From an uncultured Clostridia bacterium (GTDB taxonomy: Bacteria; Bacillota; Clostridia; Oscillospirales; Acutalibacteraceae), in contig CAMWPJ010000004.1 of assembly GCA_947176035.1 (NCBI GenBank), positions 1-41,299 of the forward strand: 41,299 nucleotides of DNA, read 5' to 3'. The notes below the pieces were generated by a model that was not told where the DNA came from, ran no database searches, and saw only the letters and a program-made list of their open reading frames with translations. Positions 18,596 through 27,735 of this stretch are shown here, in pieces (the stretch's first letter is position 1; each line of letters starts with the position of its first letter). A program made the position numbers and the translations under genes.

Positions 18596-19951
18596 ATAGC
18601 AACAACAAAACGGTTAAAAAATCCACCTAAAACACACGAAGGAGTAGTATCACTGATTAGATACATTCTTAATCCGGACAAGACCGCTGATGAAAAGTGC
18701 TTATATGTTAATTCAATAAATTGTTCTGTTGTGAATACTGCAAACGAATTTAAAGCTGTACGAAATCAATGGCAAAAACACAATGGCAATTACGCTTATC
18801 ATTTTGAGCAATCTTTCAAACCGGGAGAAACTACTCCTGAAGAGTGTCATCAGTGTGGAGCAGAATTAGCGGAGGCTTTATTCGCACAATACGGCTATCA
18901 AGTTATATTTGCTACACATCTTGATAAAAAACATTTGCATAATCATTTTGTTGTCAATGCAGTTAATCCTGTTGATGGAAAAAAGCTCCAAACTGACCAC
19001 GAATTTATAAGGCGAATGCGTGCCGAAAATGACAGAATATGCAAAGCTCATAATTTATCTGTTATTTCAGAACCAAAAGGTAAAGGAAAATCTTATGGCG
19101 AATGGATAACTGATAAGAATGGTGGATTCACTTGGAGAGGAATGATACGTGATGATATAGATGATTTGATAGGTACTGCTACTTCAATCAAAGAATTATT
19201 TGATAATCTTACAAGTATTGGCTATGAAATAAATAGTGAAGGTAAATATATCAAACTCTCCCCACCGGGTACAAACACATTCTTTCGCTTGAATAAGCTC
19301 GGTAAAGGTTATTCTCTTGAGGAATTATCAGAACGGATAATAAAGCAATCCTTTCCATACTATAAACCTCAAGTAAATAAAAGCAATTCATATACCATAG
19401 CTCCGCTCATTATTGTTCAATATAAATTTAACGGTTCATTTTCAAATTTGAGAAAGCACAAAGGATTTCAAGGTATGTATTTGTATTATCTTATAAAATT
19501 ACGTAAATTCTTGAATTCATCATCAGCGTATAAAAAACGTATGCCTGCACAGATGAGAAAAGATTCATCTGTTGTTAATGAATTTGCAGAAGATTTACAA
19601 GTATTAAGTGATAATAATATTACAACTATTGAAGATTTAACTGCATTCTTTTCTAATTGCAATAATGAATTAAAATCTTTCTATGAGAAAAGAAATTTGT
19701 TAAATGAAAAACTTGTTGAATGTGACAATACTGAAGAGCTGAAAGTTATTCATAAGGAGGTAGAAAATGTAAAAGACAATATTTTACAATTAAAATCAAA
19801 AATACGGTCTGCTGAACGAATTTTTAAGCGATCTGAAACCGTAAATCAAACAATACAACAGATTAATAATATTCAGAAAGGAAGGAAAGAAGATGTCAGC
19901 AGAAGCAGAAGCAACCGATATTCTTGTGAGAATATCAATGGAAGGAGCTGA
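18596..19951 (+). CDS. relaxase (MobA/VirD2-type), probably started from ATA
   Basis: A 451-residue DNA-nicking enzyme of the PF03432 type. It cuts one strand at oriT and stays bound to the 5' end for transfer. The histidine motif is HLDKKHLHNHFVVNAVNP, and the presumed catalytic Tyr is in VVSLIRYILNPDKT, residue 23 when counting from ATA. The first ATG/GTG/TTG in the frame is GTG 18731, which would delete this Tyr motif. The frame is open upstream only to 18581, and the only codon correctly placed behind GGAGGG (18584-18589) is ATA 18596, followed by GCA. The C-terminal third (about 290-440) is coiled-coil-like. The 3' end overlaps the next gene by 59 bases. The family call is firm; the ATA start is inference from the motif and spacing. 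Confidence 0.85.
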   Translation: MATTKRLKNPPKTHEGVVSLIRYILNPDKTADEKCLYVNSINCSVVNTANEFKAVRNQWQKHNGNYAYHFEQSFKPGETTPEECHQCGAELAEALFAQYGYQVIFATHLDKKHLHNHFVVNAVNPVDGKKLQTDHEFIRRMRAENDRICKAHNLSVISEPKGKGKSYGEWITDKNGGFTWRGMIRDDIDDLIGTATSIKELFDNLTSIGYEINSEGKYIKLSPPGTNTFFRLNKLGKGYSLEELSERIIKQSFPYYKPQVNKSNSYTIAPLIIVQYKFNGSFSNLRKHKGFQGMYLYYLIKLRKFLNSSSAYKKRMPAQMRKDSSVVNEFAEDLQVLSDNNITTIEDLTAFFSNCNNELKSFYEKRNLLNEKLVECDNTEELKVIHKEVENVKDNILQLKSKIRSAERIFKRSETVNQTIQQINNIQKGRKEDVSRSRSNRYSCENINGRS

Positions 19952-20888
19952 ACACTTTCTTAAGATAGCAGGTGCAGCTGCAGAGCGTGGACTTGCGTTT
20001 TTGTGTGCAGCATTAAAAGCATTTTATGAAAAAACACGTGGACAACAAAAATTAGGCGGTAAAATCAATGCCAGGTCATTCTTGGAAAACTTTACTTCAT
20101 CAAGTATATTTTCAATATCGAAAGCAGATATGAAAGTTCTTGAGCCTGAATTAAAGCGTTTACATATTCCATATATGCAGTATAAAACATCCAAAGATAT
20201 GAAATCTAATGGAAAAGTTGAAATATCTGTAAGACAAGAAGATGCAGAGCGTTTTGTCCGAATTGCTGAAAGCAAAGGCATTGCTGCAGTAGACGCATAC
20301 GATTTCAGTTGCGAAGAAATATCAGAGAACGCATATGAAGAATTATTGAATGAAGGAGCTGCAAAAGGTGTAGATTTTTATGTTACTCCTGAAGGAGTTG
20401 CAATAGTTAATGAAAGAAAAAACCCCTTGCCAGCTCTGACGGAAAACCGTTCCGTTCCGTCGGAGCAGCTCTCGAAAGCATCCAATACAGACGACTTCAA
20501 TTTTGATGCTTCAAAAGGTATTGATAAAAACCTTGCTGGAGCAAAGATTGAAGCCGCTCGAAGGGACGGCAGGCTTGTTCCAATTTCAGCTAATAAGGAT
20601 ACATTGTTGCAAAAAACAACATCAGATGGAGTTTTACTGAAAGTTCCTGGTACGAAAGGTAAGGAATACATTTTTGTTCCTAAAGGAGATATTGTTAATA
20701 TGAACGCTGATGGTGGATTAACAATAAGAGCAGACCTACGCCGTGATGAATCTTATCAAATTTTCTCTGCAGATAATCAGCCATTGAAAACAATGACCGG
20801 CAAAGAAATAAAAGAATCAAACAAATGGAATAAAGTTAATAATGCTAAATTGGCTGCACCTAAAATTCCGAAAAAAGGAGGTCGATAA
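19893..20888 (+). CDS. PcfB family protein (DUF3801)
   Basis: A 331-residue protein. The ATG at 19893 has a GAAAGGAAGGAAAG leader and lies inside the end of the relaxase gene. The N-terminal 130 residues follow the PcfB/DUF3801 pattern: ILVRISMEGAEHFLKIAGAAAERGLAFLCAALK, then a variable part, then MKVLEPELKRLHIPYMQYK and VEISVRQEDAERFVRIAE. In pCF10, PcfB helps dock the relaxase and oriT complex on the coupling protein PcfC. The remaining 200 residues are a longer tail than the minimal family and contain a segment starting DKNLAGAKIEAARRDGRLVPI. Its place between relaxase and VirD4 genes agrees with an adaptor role. The tail's function is unknown. Confidence 0.8.
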   Translation: MSAEAEATDILVRISMEGAEHFLKIAGAAAERGLAFLCAALKAFYEKTRGQQKLGGKINARSFLENFTSSSIFSISKADMKVLEPELKRLHIPYMQYKTSKDMKSNGKVEISVRQEDAERFVRIAESKGIAAVDAYDFSCEEISENAYEELLNEGAAKGVDFYVTPEGVAIVNERKNPLPALTENRSVPSEQLSKASNTDDFNFDASKGIDKNLAGAKIEAARRDGRLVPISANKDTLLQKTTSDGVLLKVPGTKGKEYIFVPKGDIVNMNADGGLTIRADLRRDESYQIFSADNQPLKTMTGKEIKESNKWNKVNNAKLAAPKIPKKGGR

Positions 20889-20890
20889 CG

Positions 20891-21829
20891 TTGTCTGAAG
20901 AACTTACTATCGAAGAATTTCGGCAGCAGATGATTGCAAAGGAAAAGACTACTTTTACTATGCTTGATAATCAAACAAGTGAAATTATGAAAAGCGAATA
21001 TCTTTTTAAAGATTTGTTAGATATGCTTGCTCGTCACGTAACAACTTCTGTTAGCAATACTATTTTAGTTCAGGCACAGCTTCCTGATGCACAAGCAGTA
21101 ACCTCAAGTCCGGAATGGGAAAAAAGGCAATGTCCGGTAAAAAGAGATAATAATGGATATTTGCCGAAAGGTATTTATCAGATTGCGTATGACGGGCAAC
21201 GTACTGACGAGAACGGAGATGTACGTGCAAAGTATAAAATCTATAAGGGATATGATGCTTCTCAAACAACTGACCCTGTATCAGCAAAAAGTTTCATAAA
21301 TGATATACCGCCAAACAGTGTTTATTATGATGAACCTAATAAAATGCGTAATCTTGCATTATGTAATTCTTCACTGATTAAATGCATTGCATATAATCCT
21401 AAAAGTTTTATTGATGATAAAGAATACATATCTGATGATGACGGAGTTAAATATATTCCTGAAACAAAAACTGTTATTATAAAAAAAGTTTCAAGGGAAA
21501 CTTGGTTTCAGCAAGTTTGCTTTCAAATCGCACTTGGTATGTATCATCGCATTGATGGAACAGAATACTCTTATCAGAAGCGTTCGTTTGAAGCAATTAT
21601 TGTGGCATATGTTGTTAGCAGAAAAATGGGAGTAGATACTTCCTGCTTCCACTTCGATGTAACAGAGCTACCACAAAAGTATACTCCAAAACAATTCAGA
21701 AAAATGCTTGAGCAGACTTTGGAATTTGCTGATGATATTGTTTACAGAGCAAAAAACAAACTCAATGAATATAATGTTCCAAAATCGCAAAAAGCAGCAA
21801 TTGAAAAAAGAGAGGTGTATTTCCAATAG
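20891..21829 (+). CDS. ArdC/LtrC-like protein with a degenerate zincin-like domain
   Basis: A 312-residue protein from TTG 20891, with AAAAAAGGAGG 10 bases upstream. Residues about 38-130 resemble the ArdC N-domain (DUF1738): LFKDLLDMLARHVTTSVSNTILV, the WEK-RQCPVKR stretch, and KIYKGYDASQT. In ArdC this part binds single-stranded DNA. Residues about 200-260 occupy the place of the zinc-protease domain (WFQQVCFQIALGMYHRIDG ... RSFEAIIVAYVVSRKMGVDTS), but the HExxH motif is missing: QIALGMYH stands where a sequence like ELAHALLH is expected. ArdC-like proteins are carried by mobile elements and protect the incoming strand from restriction. This copy may keep DNA binding only. Its TAG stop overlaps the proposed ATA start of the coupling-protein gene. 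Confidence 0.65.
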   Translation: MSEELTIEEFRQQMIAKEKTTFTMLDNQTSEIMKSEYLFKDLLDMLARHVTTSVSNTILVQAQLPDAQAVTSSPEWEKRQCPVKRDNNGYLPKGIYQIAYDGQRTDENGDVRAKYKIYKGYDASQTTDPVSAKSFINDIPPNSVYYDEPNKMRNLALCNSSLIKCIAYNPKSFIDDKEYISDDDGVKYIPETKTVIIKKVSRETWFQQVCFQIALGMYHRIDGTEYSYQKRSFEAIIVAYVVSRKMGVDTSCFHFDVTELPQKYTPKQFRKMLEQTLEFADDIVYRAKNKLNEYNVPKSQKAAIEKREVYFQ

Positions 21830-23754
21830 CATATCAAAGTCAAAAAGAAAGAAAAAAACCACTGTATATTTTTACAATTGTAGGCGTTCTGCCAGTTATT
21901 TATCTTGCAATACTGATTGCTCCATATATAGATAATGGTTTAATCGGACTTATTCAGAATTACGAAAAAATTGATTTAACGCAACCTATTTGGGTAGAAG
22001 GCACACTAAAAACAATTTTGGTGTGCCTTTTAATATACCTGTTAGGAATGATGATGTTTATAACCACACAAAAGCGCTATCATCGAAGCGGAATTGAACA
22101 CGGTAGTGCGGATTGGGCAGATGTTAATCAGCTTCAGAAGGAGTTCCACAGTAATTCTGATAAAAGAATTGTCTACTCTAAAAATTTCGCTATAGCCTTT
22201 GATAAAAAGGCTTTGTTTAAGCACAAAAGAAATTTAAACACATTAATCACCGGAGGTCCAGGTTCAGGTAAAACAACAGGCTATGTTTATCCCAATTTAT
22301 TGGAATTGTCAGCAAGTAATATTGTTCTTGATCCAAGCGGTGAAGTTTGCAGGAATACGGCAAAGTTTATGATTAAAAACGGATATAAGGTTAAAGTATT
22401 AAATCTGAAAGAACCAGAGTGTTCTTGGGGATATAATCCATTTGCTTATATCAATAACGATGATGATGTGCAGCGAATTGTTACAGCAATTTTTAAGGCA
22501 ACAACACCGCCGAACTCACAATCTCAAGACCCATTTTGGGATGAAGCAGGCAAAATGCTGTTATCTGCTTTAATGTATTTATTAGTTTATTTTGGTGCAG
22601 AAAATGAAAAAAACTTTCCGTATCTTATGGAACTAATCCGTGCTGGAAGAATTGAGGACAGTGAGGATGACACGCAGAAATCTGCTCTTGATATTTTATT
22701 TCAATCGATTGAAATGAAATATCCTGATCATCTTTGTGTTCGTTATTATAAAAATGCTACAAGTGGAGCAGGAAAAACAATGCAGTCTGTTCAAATAACA
22801 TTGCTTTCGAGGCTTCAGAAATTTGAACTTCCGTCTATATCAGGCATTATGCAAAAAGATGAACTTGAACTTGATAAAATCGGTGATGAACTTACTGTGT
22901 TATACTGCATTATTCCTGATGATGATACAAGTTATAATTTCATTATTTCATTGTTATATTTGCAATTATTTCAAGTCTTGTATCACAAAGCAGATACAGT
23001 TTATAAAGGTAGATTACCGAACTTTGTTCACTTTATAATGGATGAGTTTGCCAATATTCATACTCCTGATGATTTTCTTGGCATTTTGGGAACTTGCAGA
23101 AAAAGAAATATCGGTATTTCAATTATTCTGCAGAACCTATCTCAATTAAAAGCAAAATACAAAGAAGGATGGGAAAATATAATCGGACAATGTGACGAGT
23201 TCATTTATTTAGGCGGTAACGAAAGTTCTACTCACGAGTACATATCAAAAATGCTTGGTAAGGAAACAATCGATACAAAACATTACGGTAGAAGATACGG
23301 AATGCACGGCGATTCATCCGCTAATTTTCAAGATTTAGGTAGAGAACTTATGACTCCTGATGAGGTTAGAAAACTTTCATATGATTATGCAATTATAATT
23401 GTGAAAAATTCTCCGCCGCTCATTGACTGTAAAATCAATGCTTTTGAGTATAAAAAGGCTGCCGGAACGCCCATAGCTGGAGCTAAGGATATGGAATATT
23501 CTATTCCACTTCGTTCAGAACGCTTGAAAACAGTATCTGAAAATAAGACTGATACTGAAGATGAAAAGACCACTGATAATACTTTCGATGCTACTGCTGT
23601 AGGTGAACAAAAAGATGAAAATGGTCTTTTAGTTTCAATTGACGGAACAGCGGCAAACATATCTGATTATGATGTTGGTGAGTTGTTACAAGAATATGAA
23701 ATTGATGTTGATGAACTTGAAAAATTCATCGAACAATGCTTAATTGCAAAATAA
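21826..23754 (+). CDS. virD4: VirD4/TraG-type coupling ATPase, probably started from ATA
   Basis: A 642-residue coupling protein that delivers the relaxase-DNA complex to the secretion channel. Walker A is GGPGSGKTTG (near residue 143) and Walker B is FIMDEFANI (near 403), followed by the typical CRKRNIGISIILQNLSQL and GGNESSTHEYISKMLG segments. Two N-terminal membrane helices are visible (PLYIFTIVGVLPVIYLAIL; TILVCLLIYLLGMMMF). The first ATG/GTG/TTG in frame is TTG 22018, inside the second helix, so a start there would remove the first helix and periplasmic-type loop. The frame is open upstream to 21805. ATA 21826 lies 8 bases after AGAGGTG, is followed by GCA, and overlaps the previous gene's TAG (ATAG). 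An acidic C-terminal tail (about 560-642) probably contacts cargo. Confidence 0.88.
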   Translation: MAYQSQKERKKPLYIFTIVGVLPVIYLAILIAPYIDNGLIGLIQNYEKIDLTQPIWVEGTLKTILVCLLIYLLGMMMFITTQKRYHRSGIEHGSADWADVNQLQKEFHSNSDKRIVYSKNFAIAFDKKALFKHKRNLNTLITGGPGSGKTTGYVYPNLLELSASNIVLDPSGEVCRNTAKFMIKNGYKVKVLNLKEPECSWGYNPFAYINNDDDVQRIVTAIFKATTPPNSQSQDPFWDEAGKMLLSALMYLLVYFGAENEKNFPYLMELIRAGRIEDSEDDTQKSALDILFQSIEMKYPDHLCVRYYKNATSGAGKTMQSVQITLLSRLQKFELPSISGIMQKDELELDKIGDELTVLYCIIPDDDTSYNFIISLLYLQLFQVLYHKADTVYKGRLPNFVHFIMDEFANIHTPDDFLGILGTCRKRNIGISIILQNLSQLKAKYKEGWENIIGQCDEFIYLGGNESSTHEYISKMLGKETIDTKHYGRRYGMHGDSSANFQDLGRELMTPDEVRKLSYDYAIIIVKNSPPLIDCKINAFEYKKAAGTPIAGAKDMEYSIPLRSERLKTVSENKTDTEDEKTTDNTFDATAVGEQKDENGLLVSIDGTAANISDYDVGELLQEYEIDVDELEKFIEQCLIAK

Positions 23755-23774
23755 GATAAGGATGGTATTTTATT

Positions 23775-24119
23775 ATGAAAAAATCTACATTAAGAAAACA
23801 ATTACAAAAAAGACGAGTTAAAAAATACATAAAAAATTGTATCGCATTTACAACAGCTTTTTTAGCAACATTATCAGTCTTTACAATGACAGCGTTCGCA
23901 GATGTTGTAACTGACCCTTTGAATAAAACAAATGACCTTCTGTTTGGAATATTAAGAACTGTTGGTATTGGTATTACAGGATATAATTTTTTTGAACTGT
24001 CTGCGGCGATTAAATCACACGATGGTGCACAAAAGGCACAGGCTTTTCTCGGAATTGCTTCTGGTCTGATTATCGTATTTATTAAGGAAATTCTTGGTAT
24101 AATTGGTGTTAGTGTATAA
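23775..24119 (+). CDS. VirB2/Maff2-like small pilin-type membrane protein
   Basis: A 114-residue protein. After a basic start (MKKSTLRKQLQKRRVKKYIKN) comes a signal-type helix ending MTAFADV, then two hydrophobic helices (LLFGILRTVGIGITGYNFFEL and AFLGIASGLIIVFIKEILGIIG) separated by a short polar loop with AAIKSHDGAQKAQ. This layout, and its place between virD4 and the VirB6-like gene, match the small Maff2/VirB2-like proteins of Tn1549-type systems. VirB2 proteins form the pilus or channel lining; whether Gram-positive relatives assemble into a filament is not clear. The family assignment rests on size, topology and synteny. Confidence 0.7.
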   Translation: MKKSTLRKQLQKRRVKKYIKNCIAFTTAFLATLSVFTMTAFADVVTDPLNKTNDLLFGILRTVGIGITGYNFFELSAAIKSHDGAQKAQAFLGIASGLIIVFIKEILGIIGVSV

Positions 24120-24137
24120 AAATAAGGAGATATTATT

Positions 24138-24986
24138 ATGACACCTATTACAATGAATTTTTGGGGTGAAACAGCTCTCGATCAATTACAATCTGCACTT
24201 AACACCTGGAATGAAAAGTATAACAGTATTTTTGATATTCTTACTACCCCTCCTTCAGAATTTCAGGGAGGAGGTATTTGGAATACTGTATCGACAGTAA
24301 CAGGAATAATCAAAGGCACAGGTGTTTCGCTTATAATCTTATTCTTTCTGTATGGATTGTTTAAAACATCTGTAAGTATTCAGGATTTCAGAAGAAGTCC
24401 AAAACAAGTTATATTTTCTTTATTTAGGTTAGGAATAACACAATTTCTTGTTTTATATTCAACTGATGTTCTTATCAACATTATGATTATTGTTCAGAAT
24501 ATAATTGTCAAAATAAATGCGGCAGCCTTAACTGCAGATTTCCAAGTTCCTGATGATTTGAAAAATGCCCTTGAAAATGCAGATTGGGGTGCGGGTTTAG
24601 GTGCATTTGCAGCTTCGCTTATCGGTACTGCAGCTATATTCTTATTATCCATAATAATTTTAGTTGTTGTATATGGAAGATTTTTTAAAATATTTCTTTT
24701 ATCAGCTATTGCACCTATTCCTCTTGCGGGTTTTGCAAGTGAAACGACAGAATCTATTGGTATGAATTTTATGAAATCATACATTGGTGAATGTATGCGA
24801 GGAATTATTATTCTGGTAGCCTGTATGATATTTACTGCTTTTGCAGTAACTCCAACAGGATTGGATGCAAATACGCCTGGAGGAATGACTTGGGTATATG
24901 TAGGCGAAGTTATTATGCAGATGCTTTTACTTGTAATTGTAGTAAAAGCTTCAGAACGCCTTGTAAAAGAAATATTTGGATTTTAA
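24138..24986 (+). CDS. VirB6/TrbL-like channel protein
   Basis: A 282-residue polytopic membrane protein with ribosome binding site AAGGAG. About six hydrophobic segments can be traced (near residues 50-75, 90-115, 150-185, 185-200, 220-240 and 255-275), including VSLIILFFLYGLFKT, IGTAAIFLLSIIILVVVYGRF and GIIILVACMIFTAFAV. The central GRFFKIFLLSAIAPIPLAGFAS and CMRGIIILVAC motifs are typical of the VirB6-like component of Firmicutes ICEs. It forms part of the inner channel of the type IV secretion machine. The order VirB2-like, VirB6-like, PrgI, VirB4, hydrolase supports the call. Confidence 0.82.
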   Translation: MTPITMNFWGETALDQLQSALNTWNEKYNSIFDILTTPPSEFQGGGIWNTVSTVTGIIKGTGVSLIILFFLYGLFKTSVSIQDFRRSPKQVIFSLFRLGITQFLVLYSTDVLINIMIIVQNIIVKINAAALTADFQVPDDLKNALENADWGAGLGAFAASLIGTAAIFLLSIIILVVVYGRFFKIFLLSAIAPIPLAGFASETTESIGMNFMKSYIGECMRGIIILVACMIFTAFAVTPTGLDANTPGGMTWVYVGEVIMQMLLLVIVVKASERLVKEIFGF

Positions 24987-25004
24987 TAAAGGGAGGTAAA
25001 GACA

Positions 25005-25373
25005 ATGGAAATACAATTAAATAAAGATTTACAGAAATTTCAGGACAATGTTGTGTTAGGTCTTAATGCCCGACAAACTGTTTTTGGCGGTATAGGTGCA
25101 GGATTAGGTATAGCTGTATTTTTATTAGCATCAAAAAAAGGATTGACAGATGATATTTCATCAATTATTACTTCTGCTACTGTTGCTCCATTTGCTGCAC
25201 TTGGATTTGTCAATTATAATGGAATGACGTTTGAAAGGTTAGTAAAGGTATGGATAAAGCAATTTTTTCTTTGTCCGAAAAAAATAATTTCAAGACCTGA
25301 AAATCTTTTATATAAGCGTGATAAAGAAAAAATTGAAAAAGCAAAAGAAAAGGAGGCAAAACAATATGACTAA
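25005..25373 (+). CDS. PrgI family protein (VirB3-like)
   Basis: A 122-residue protein with AGGGAGGT ribosome binding site. It has the PrgI pattern: MEIQLNKDLQKFQDNVVLGLNARQ at the start, two close membrane helices (TVFGGIGAGLGIAVFLLAS and SIITSATVAPFAALGFV), then NYNGMTFERLVKVWIKQFFLCPKKI and a charged tail. PrgI/VirB3-like proteins anchor the VirB4 ATPase to the membrane complex. It overlaps the virB4 start by 8 bases, so the two are probably translationally coupled. Confidence 0.88.
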   Translation: MEIQLNKDLQKFQDNVVLGLNARQTVFGGIGAGLGIAVFLLASKKGLTDDISSIITSATVAPFAALGFVNYNGMTFERLVKVWIKQFFLCPKKIISRPENLLYKRDKEKIEKAKEKEAKQYD

Positions 25374-27735
25374 AACGCTTAAGAATGTTCGTAAAAATGA
25401 TAAGGAAAAACTCAAGTCAATTAAGTTTGTTCAGGATTCCATACCTCTTGAGCAGTTTTATGATGACGGTATATTTTTAATTCAATCAATACATAAAAAA
25501 CTCAATAAATATTCTGCCACATTTCAAATAAGAGATGTATCATATCTTACACTGTCAGATGAAATGCAAAGACAATTGTTCTTAGCTTGGGCAGCTGTAT
25601 TAAATGTTCTTGACCCTGGTGCAACAAATAAATTATCTGTTATTAAACATAAAATTGGTACTTCTACCATTGAACGCTTTAAAATGCACAATAAAAATCC
25701 AAATTATGCGGCATTGCAGAAAGAGTATAATAAAATCATCGCTCAAAAGGCTCTGCAGGGAAATGGGATGGTTCAGGAAGTGTATTTAACAATTTCTGTT
25801 AATAAAAAGGATTATCAGGCAGCACGAAATTTCTTTTTGCGTACCGTATCAACATTGCAAACGCAATTGGTCAAATTAGGTTCAGCTTGTGAAATGCTTA
25901 ATGGAAAAGCTCGCCTTGAACTACTTCACGATATTTACCGAGGTGATAAAGAAAATGAGCCTGAATTTGATTTAAGTCAAACTCTGATAAGAGGTTCATC
26001 GGCAAAAGACTTTATCGCACCTGAAAGTATGGAGTTTGAAAATGACTATTTCAAAATGGGTTCATTATATGGTCGAGCTCTTGTGCTGCATAATTATCCT
26101 ACATATCTCAAGGACAGTATTGTATCAGATTTATGTGACATTAACAGCAGATTGATTTGGAGTATGGATATTATTCCAGTTCCAACCGATGAAGCTGTTA
26201 ATGAAGCCGAAAAACGAGCTACATCTGTTGAAGCAAATATATCAAAATGGTTTCAAAAGCAGTATAACAATAAGAATTACGCTGCAGAACCACCATATGA
26301 TTTAAAGCAGCAGAGAGAACAGGCACAGGAATACCTGACTGATTTAACTGAACGTGACCAACACTTAATGTATGCTGTTGTAACTATGGTTCATTTTGCA
26401 GAAAGTAAACAACAGCTTGATGATGATACAGAAAGCATTATGGCAAGTGCAAGAACCGCTCGGTGCCGTCTTAACATACTTCGTTGGCAGCAGCTTGACG
26501 GTCTTAATACGGCACTTCCTTTAGGTGTAAGAAGAATAGAAGATATTATGACACTGACAACAGAAGGAATTGCCGGCTTTATTCCATTTAAATCAATGGA
26601 AATGCAGGAAGAAAACGGCTTTTGTTTCGGACAGAATCAGATTTCTAAAAATCTCATCACAATTAATCCGAAAAATAGACAATCATTTAATTCTGTTCTA
26701 CTTGGAGTACCCGGTTCAGGTAAATCTATGACGACCAAATGGCTTATACTTACCAAAATACTTGCTACTGCAGATGATCAACACGAAGTGATAATCATCG
26801 ACCCGGAAAGAGAATATGCTCCTCTTGTTAAGGAACTCGGTGGAGAAGTTGTTTATTTATCTGTAAACAGCAAAACACACATTAATGCTATGAGTGTATC
26901 TGCAGGATATGATAAATCAGATAATCCTATCACAACTAAAGCTGAATTTATGCTTTCACTGTGCGAACATCTTATGTATCCAACTGTAATAAATGCAAAG
27001 CATCGCTCATTAATTGACCGTTGCACAGATTTAGTATTGAGCGATTATGTGCGCAAGGGGTGTGAAGGAGTAGCTCCTACATTATTTAACTTTTATGAAT
27101 GTATGAAGGAACAGCCTGAACCTGAAGCACAGGATATTGCTTTATCAATTGAAATTTATGCCAAAGGTTCTCTTTCAACATTTGCTAATCAAACTAATGT
27201 AAATATTAAGAACAGAATTATATGCTTTGATATTCTTGAGCTTGGTGACAATCTTATGAGCATAGGAATGCTTGTTTTATTTGACCACATTCAAAACAGA
27301 ATGATTAAAAATCGTACAAAAGGCATTACCACTTCAGTTGTTAATGATGAGTTCTATATGATGTTCCAAAGAGAATTTACCTCAAATTTCTTTTATAAAA
27401 TGTGGAAACGTGGCAGGAAATACGGTGTTGATTATTCAGGTATTACTCAAAATACAGAGGATTTATTAAGAAGTCCTAATGGAAGAGCAATTCTTTCAAC
27501 AAGTGAATTGATAATTATGCTTAATCAGGCACCACTTGATAAGCAGCAATTATCAGAATTACTTAATTTATCTGAAAATCAAGAGGAATATATTGATAAT
27601 GCAAAAGAAGGTGCTGGACTTATAAAAATGGGTGGAACAATTGTACCGTTTGAAAATGATATTCCCAAAGATTCTAAAATATATAAACTGTTTACTACAA
27701 AATTAGGTGAAGCTATTTATGACAGCGGTGAGTGA
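25366..27735 (+). CDS. virB4: VirB4/TraE-type conjugation ATPase
   Basis: A 789-residue ATPase that powers substrate transfer and channel assembly. The ATG at 25366 has AAAAGGAGG 7 bases upstream; the in-frame ATG at 25318 has no such site and lies inside prgI. Walker A is LLGVPGSGKSMTT (near residue 447), followed by EVIIIDPEREYAPL, and the Walker B region is SVVNDEFYMMF (near 659), then GVDYSGITQNTEDLLRSP. Length and motif order match Tn1549-like VirB4. The last 67 codons lie within the first copy of a 298-bp tandem repeat and are present again downstream, without a start. The stop lies next to the ribosome binding region of the interrupted copy of the following gene. Confidence 0.93.
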   Translation: MTKTLKNVRKNDKEKLKSIKFVQDSIPLEQFYDDGIFLIQSIHKKLNKYSATFQIRDVSYLTLSDEMQRQLFLAWAAVLNVLDPGATNKLSVIKHKIGTSTIERFKMHNKNPNYAALQKEYNKIIAQKALQGNGMVQEVYLTISVNKKDYQAARNFFLRTVSTLQTQLVKLGSACEMLNGKARLELLHDIYRGDKENEPEFDLSQTLIRGSSAKDFIAPESMEFENDYFKMGSLYGRALVLHNYPTYLKDSIVSDLCDINSRLIWSMDIIPVPTDEAVNEAEKRATSVEANISKWFQKQYNNKNYAAEPPYDLKQQREQAQEYLTDLTERDQHLMYAVVTMVHFAESKQQLDDDTESIMASARTARCRLNILRWQQLDGLNTALPLGVRRIEDIMTLTTEGIAGFIPFKSMEMQEENGFCFGQNQISKNLITINPKNRQSFNSVLLGVPGSGKSMTTKWLILTKILATADDQHEVIIIDPEREYAPLVKELGGEVVYLSVNSKTHINAMSVSAGYDKSDNPITTKAEFMLSLCEHLMYPTVINAKHRSLIDRCTDLVLSDYVRKGCEGVAPTLFNFYECMKEQPEPEAQDIALSIEIYAKGSLSTFANQTNVNIKNRIICFDILELGDNLMSIGMLVLFDHIQNRMIKNRTKGITTSVVNDEFYMMFQREFTSNFFYKMWKRGRKYGVDYSGITQNTEDLLRSPNGRAILSTSELIIMLNQAPLDKQQLSELLNLSENQEEYIDNAKEGAGLIKMGGTIVPFENDIPKDSKIYKLFTTKLGEAIYDSGE

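Noticed and set aside
18731-18733. GTG as the relaxase start
   Set aside because: It would remove the conserved Tyr motif, and no ribosome binding site precedes it.
22018-22020. TTG as the VirD4 start
   Set aside because: It lies inside the second membrane helix and lacks a ribosome binding site.
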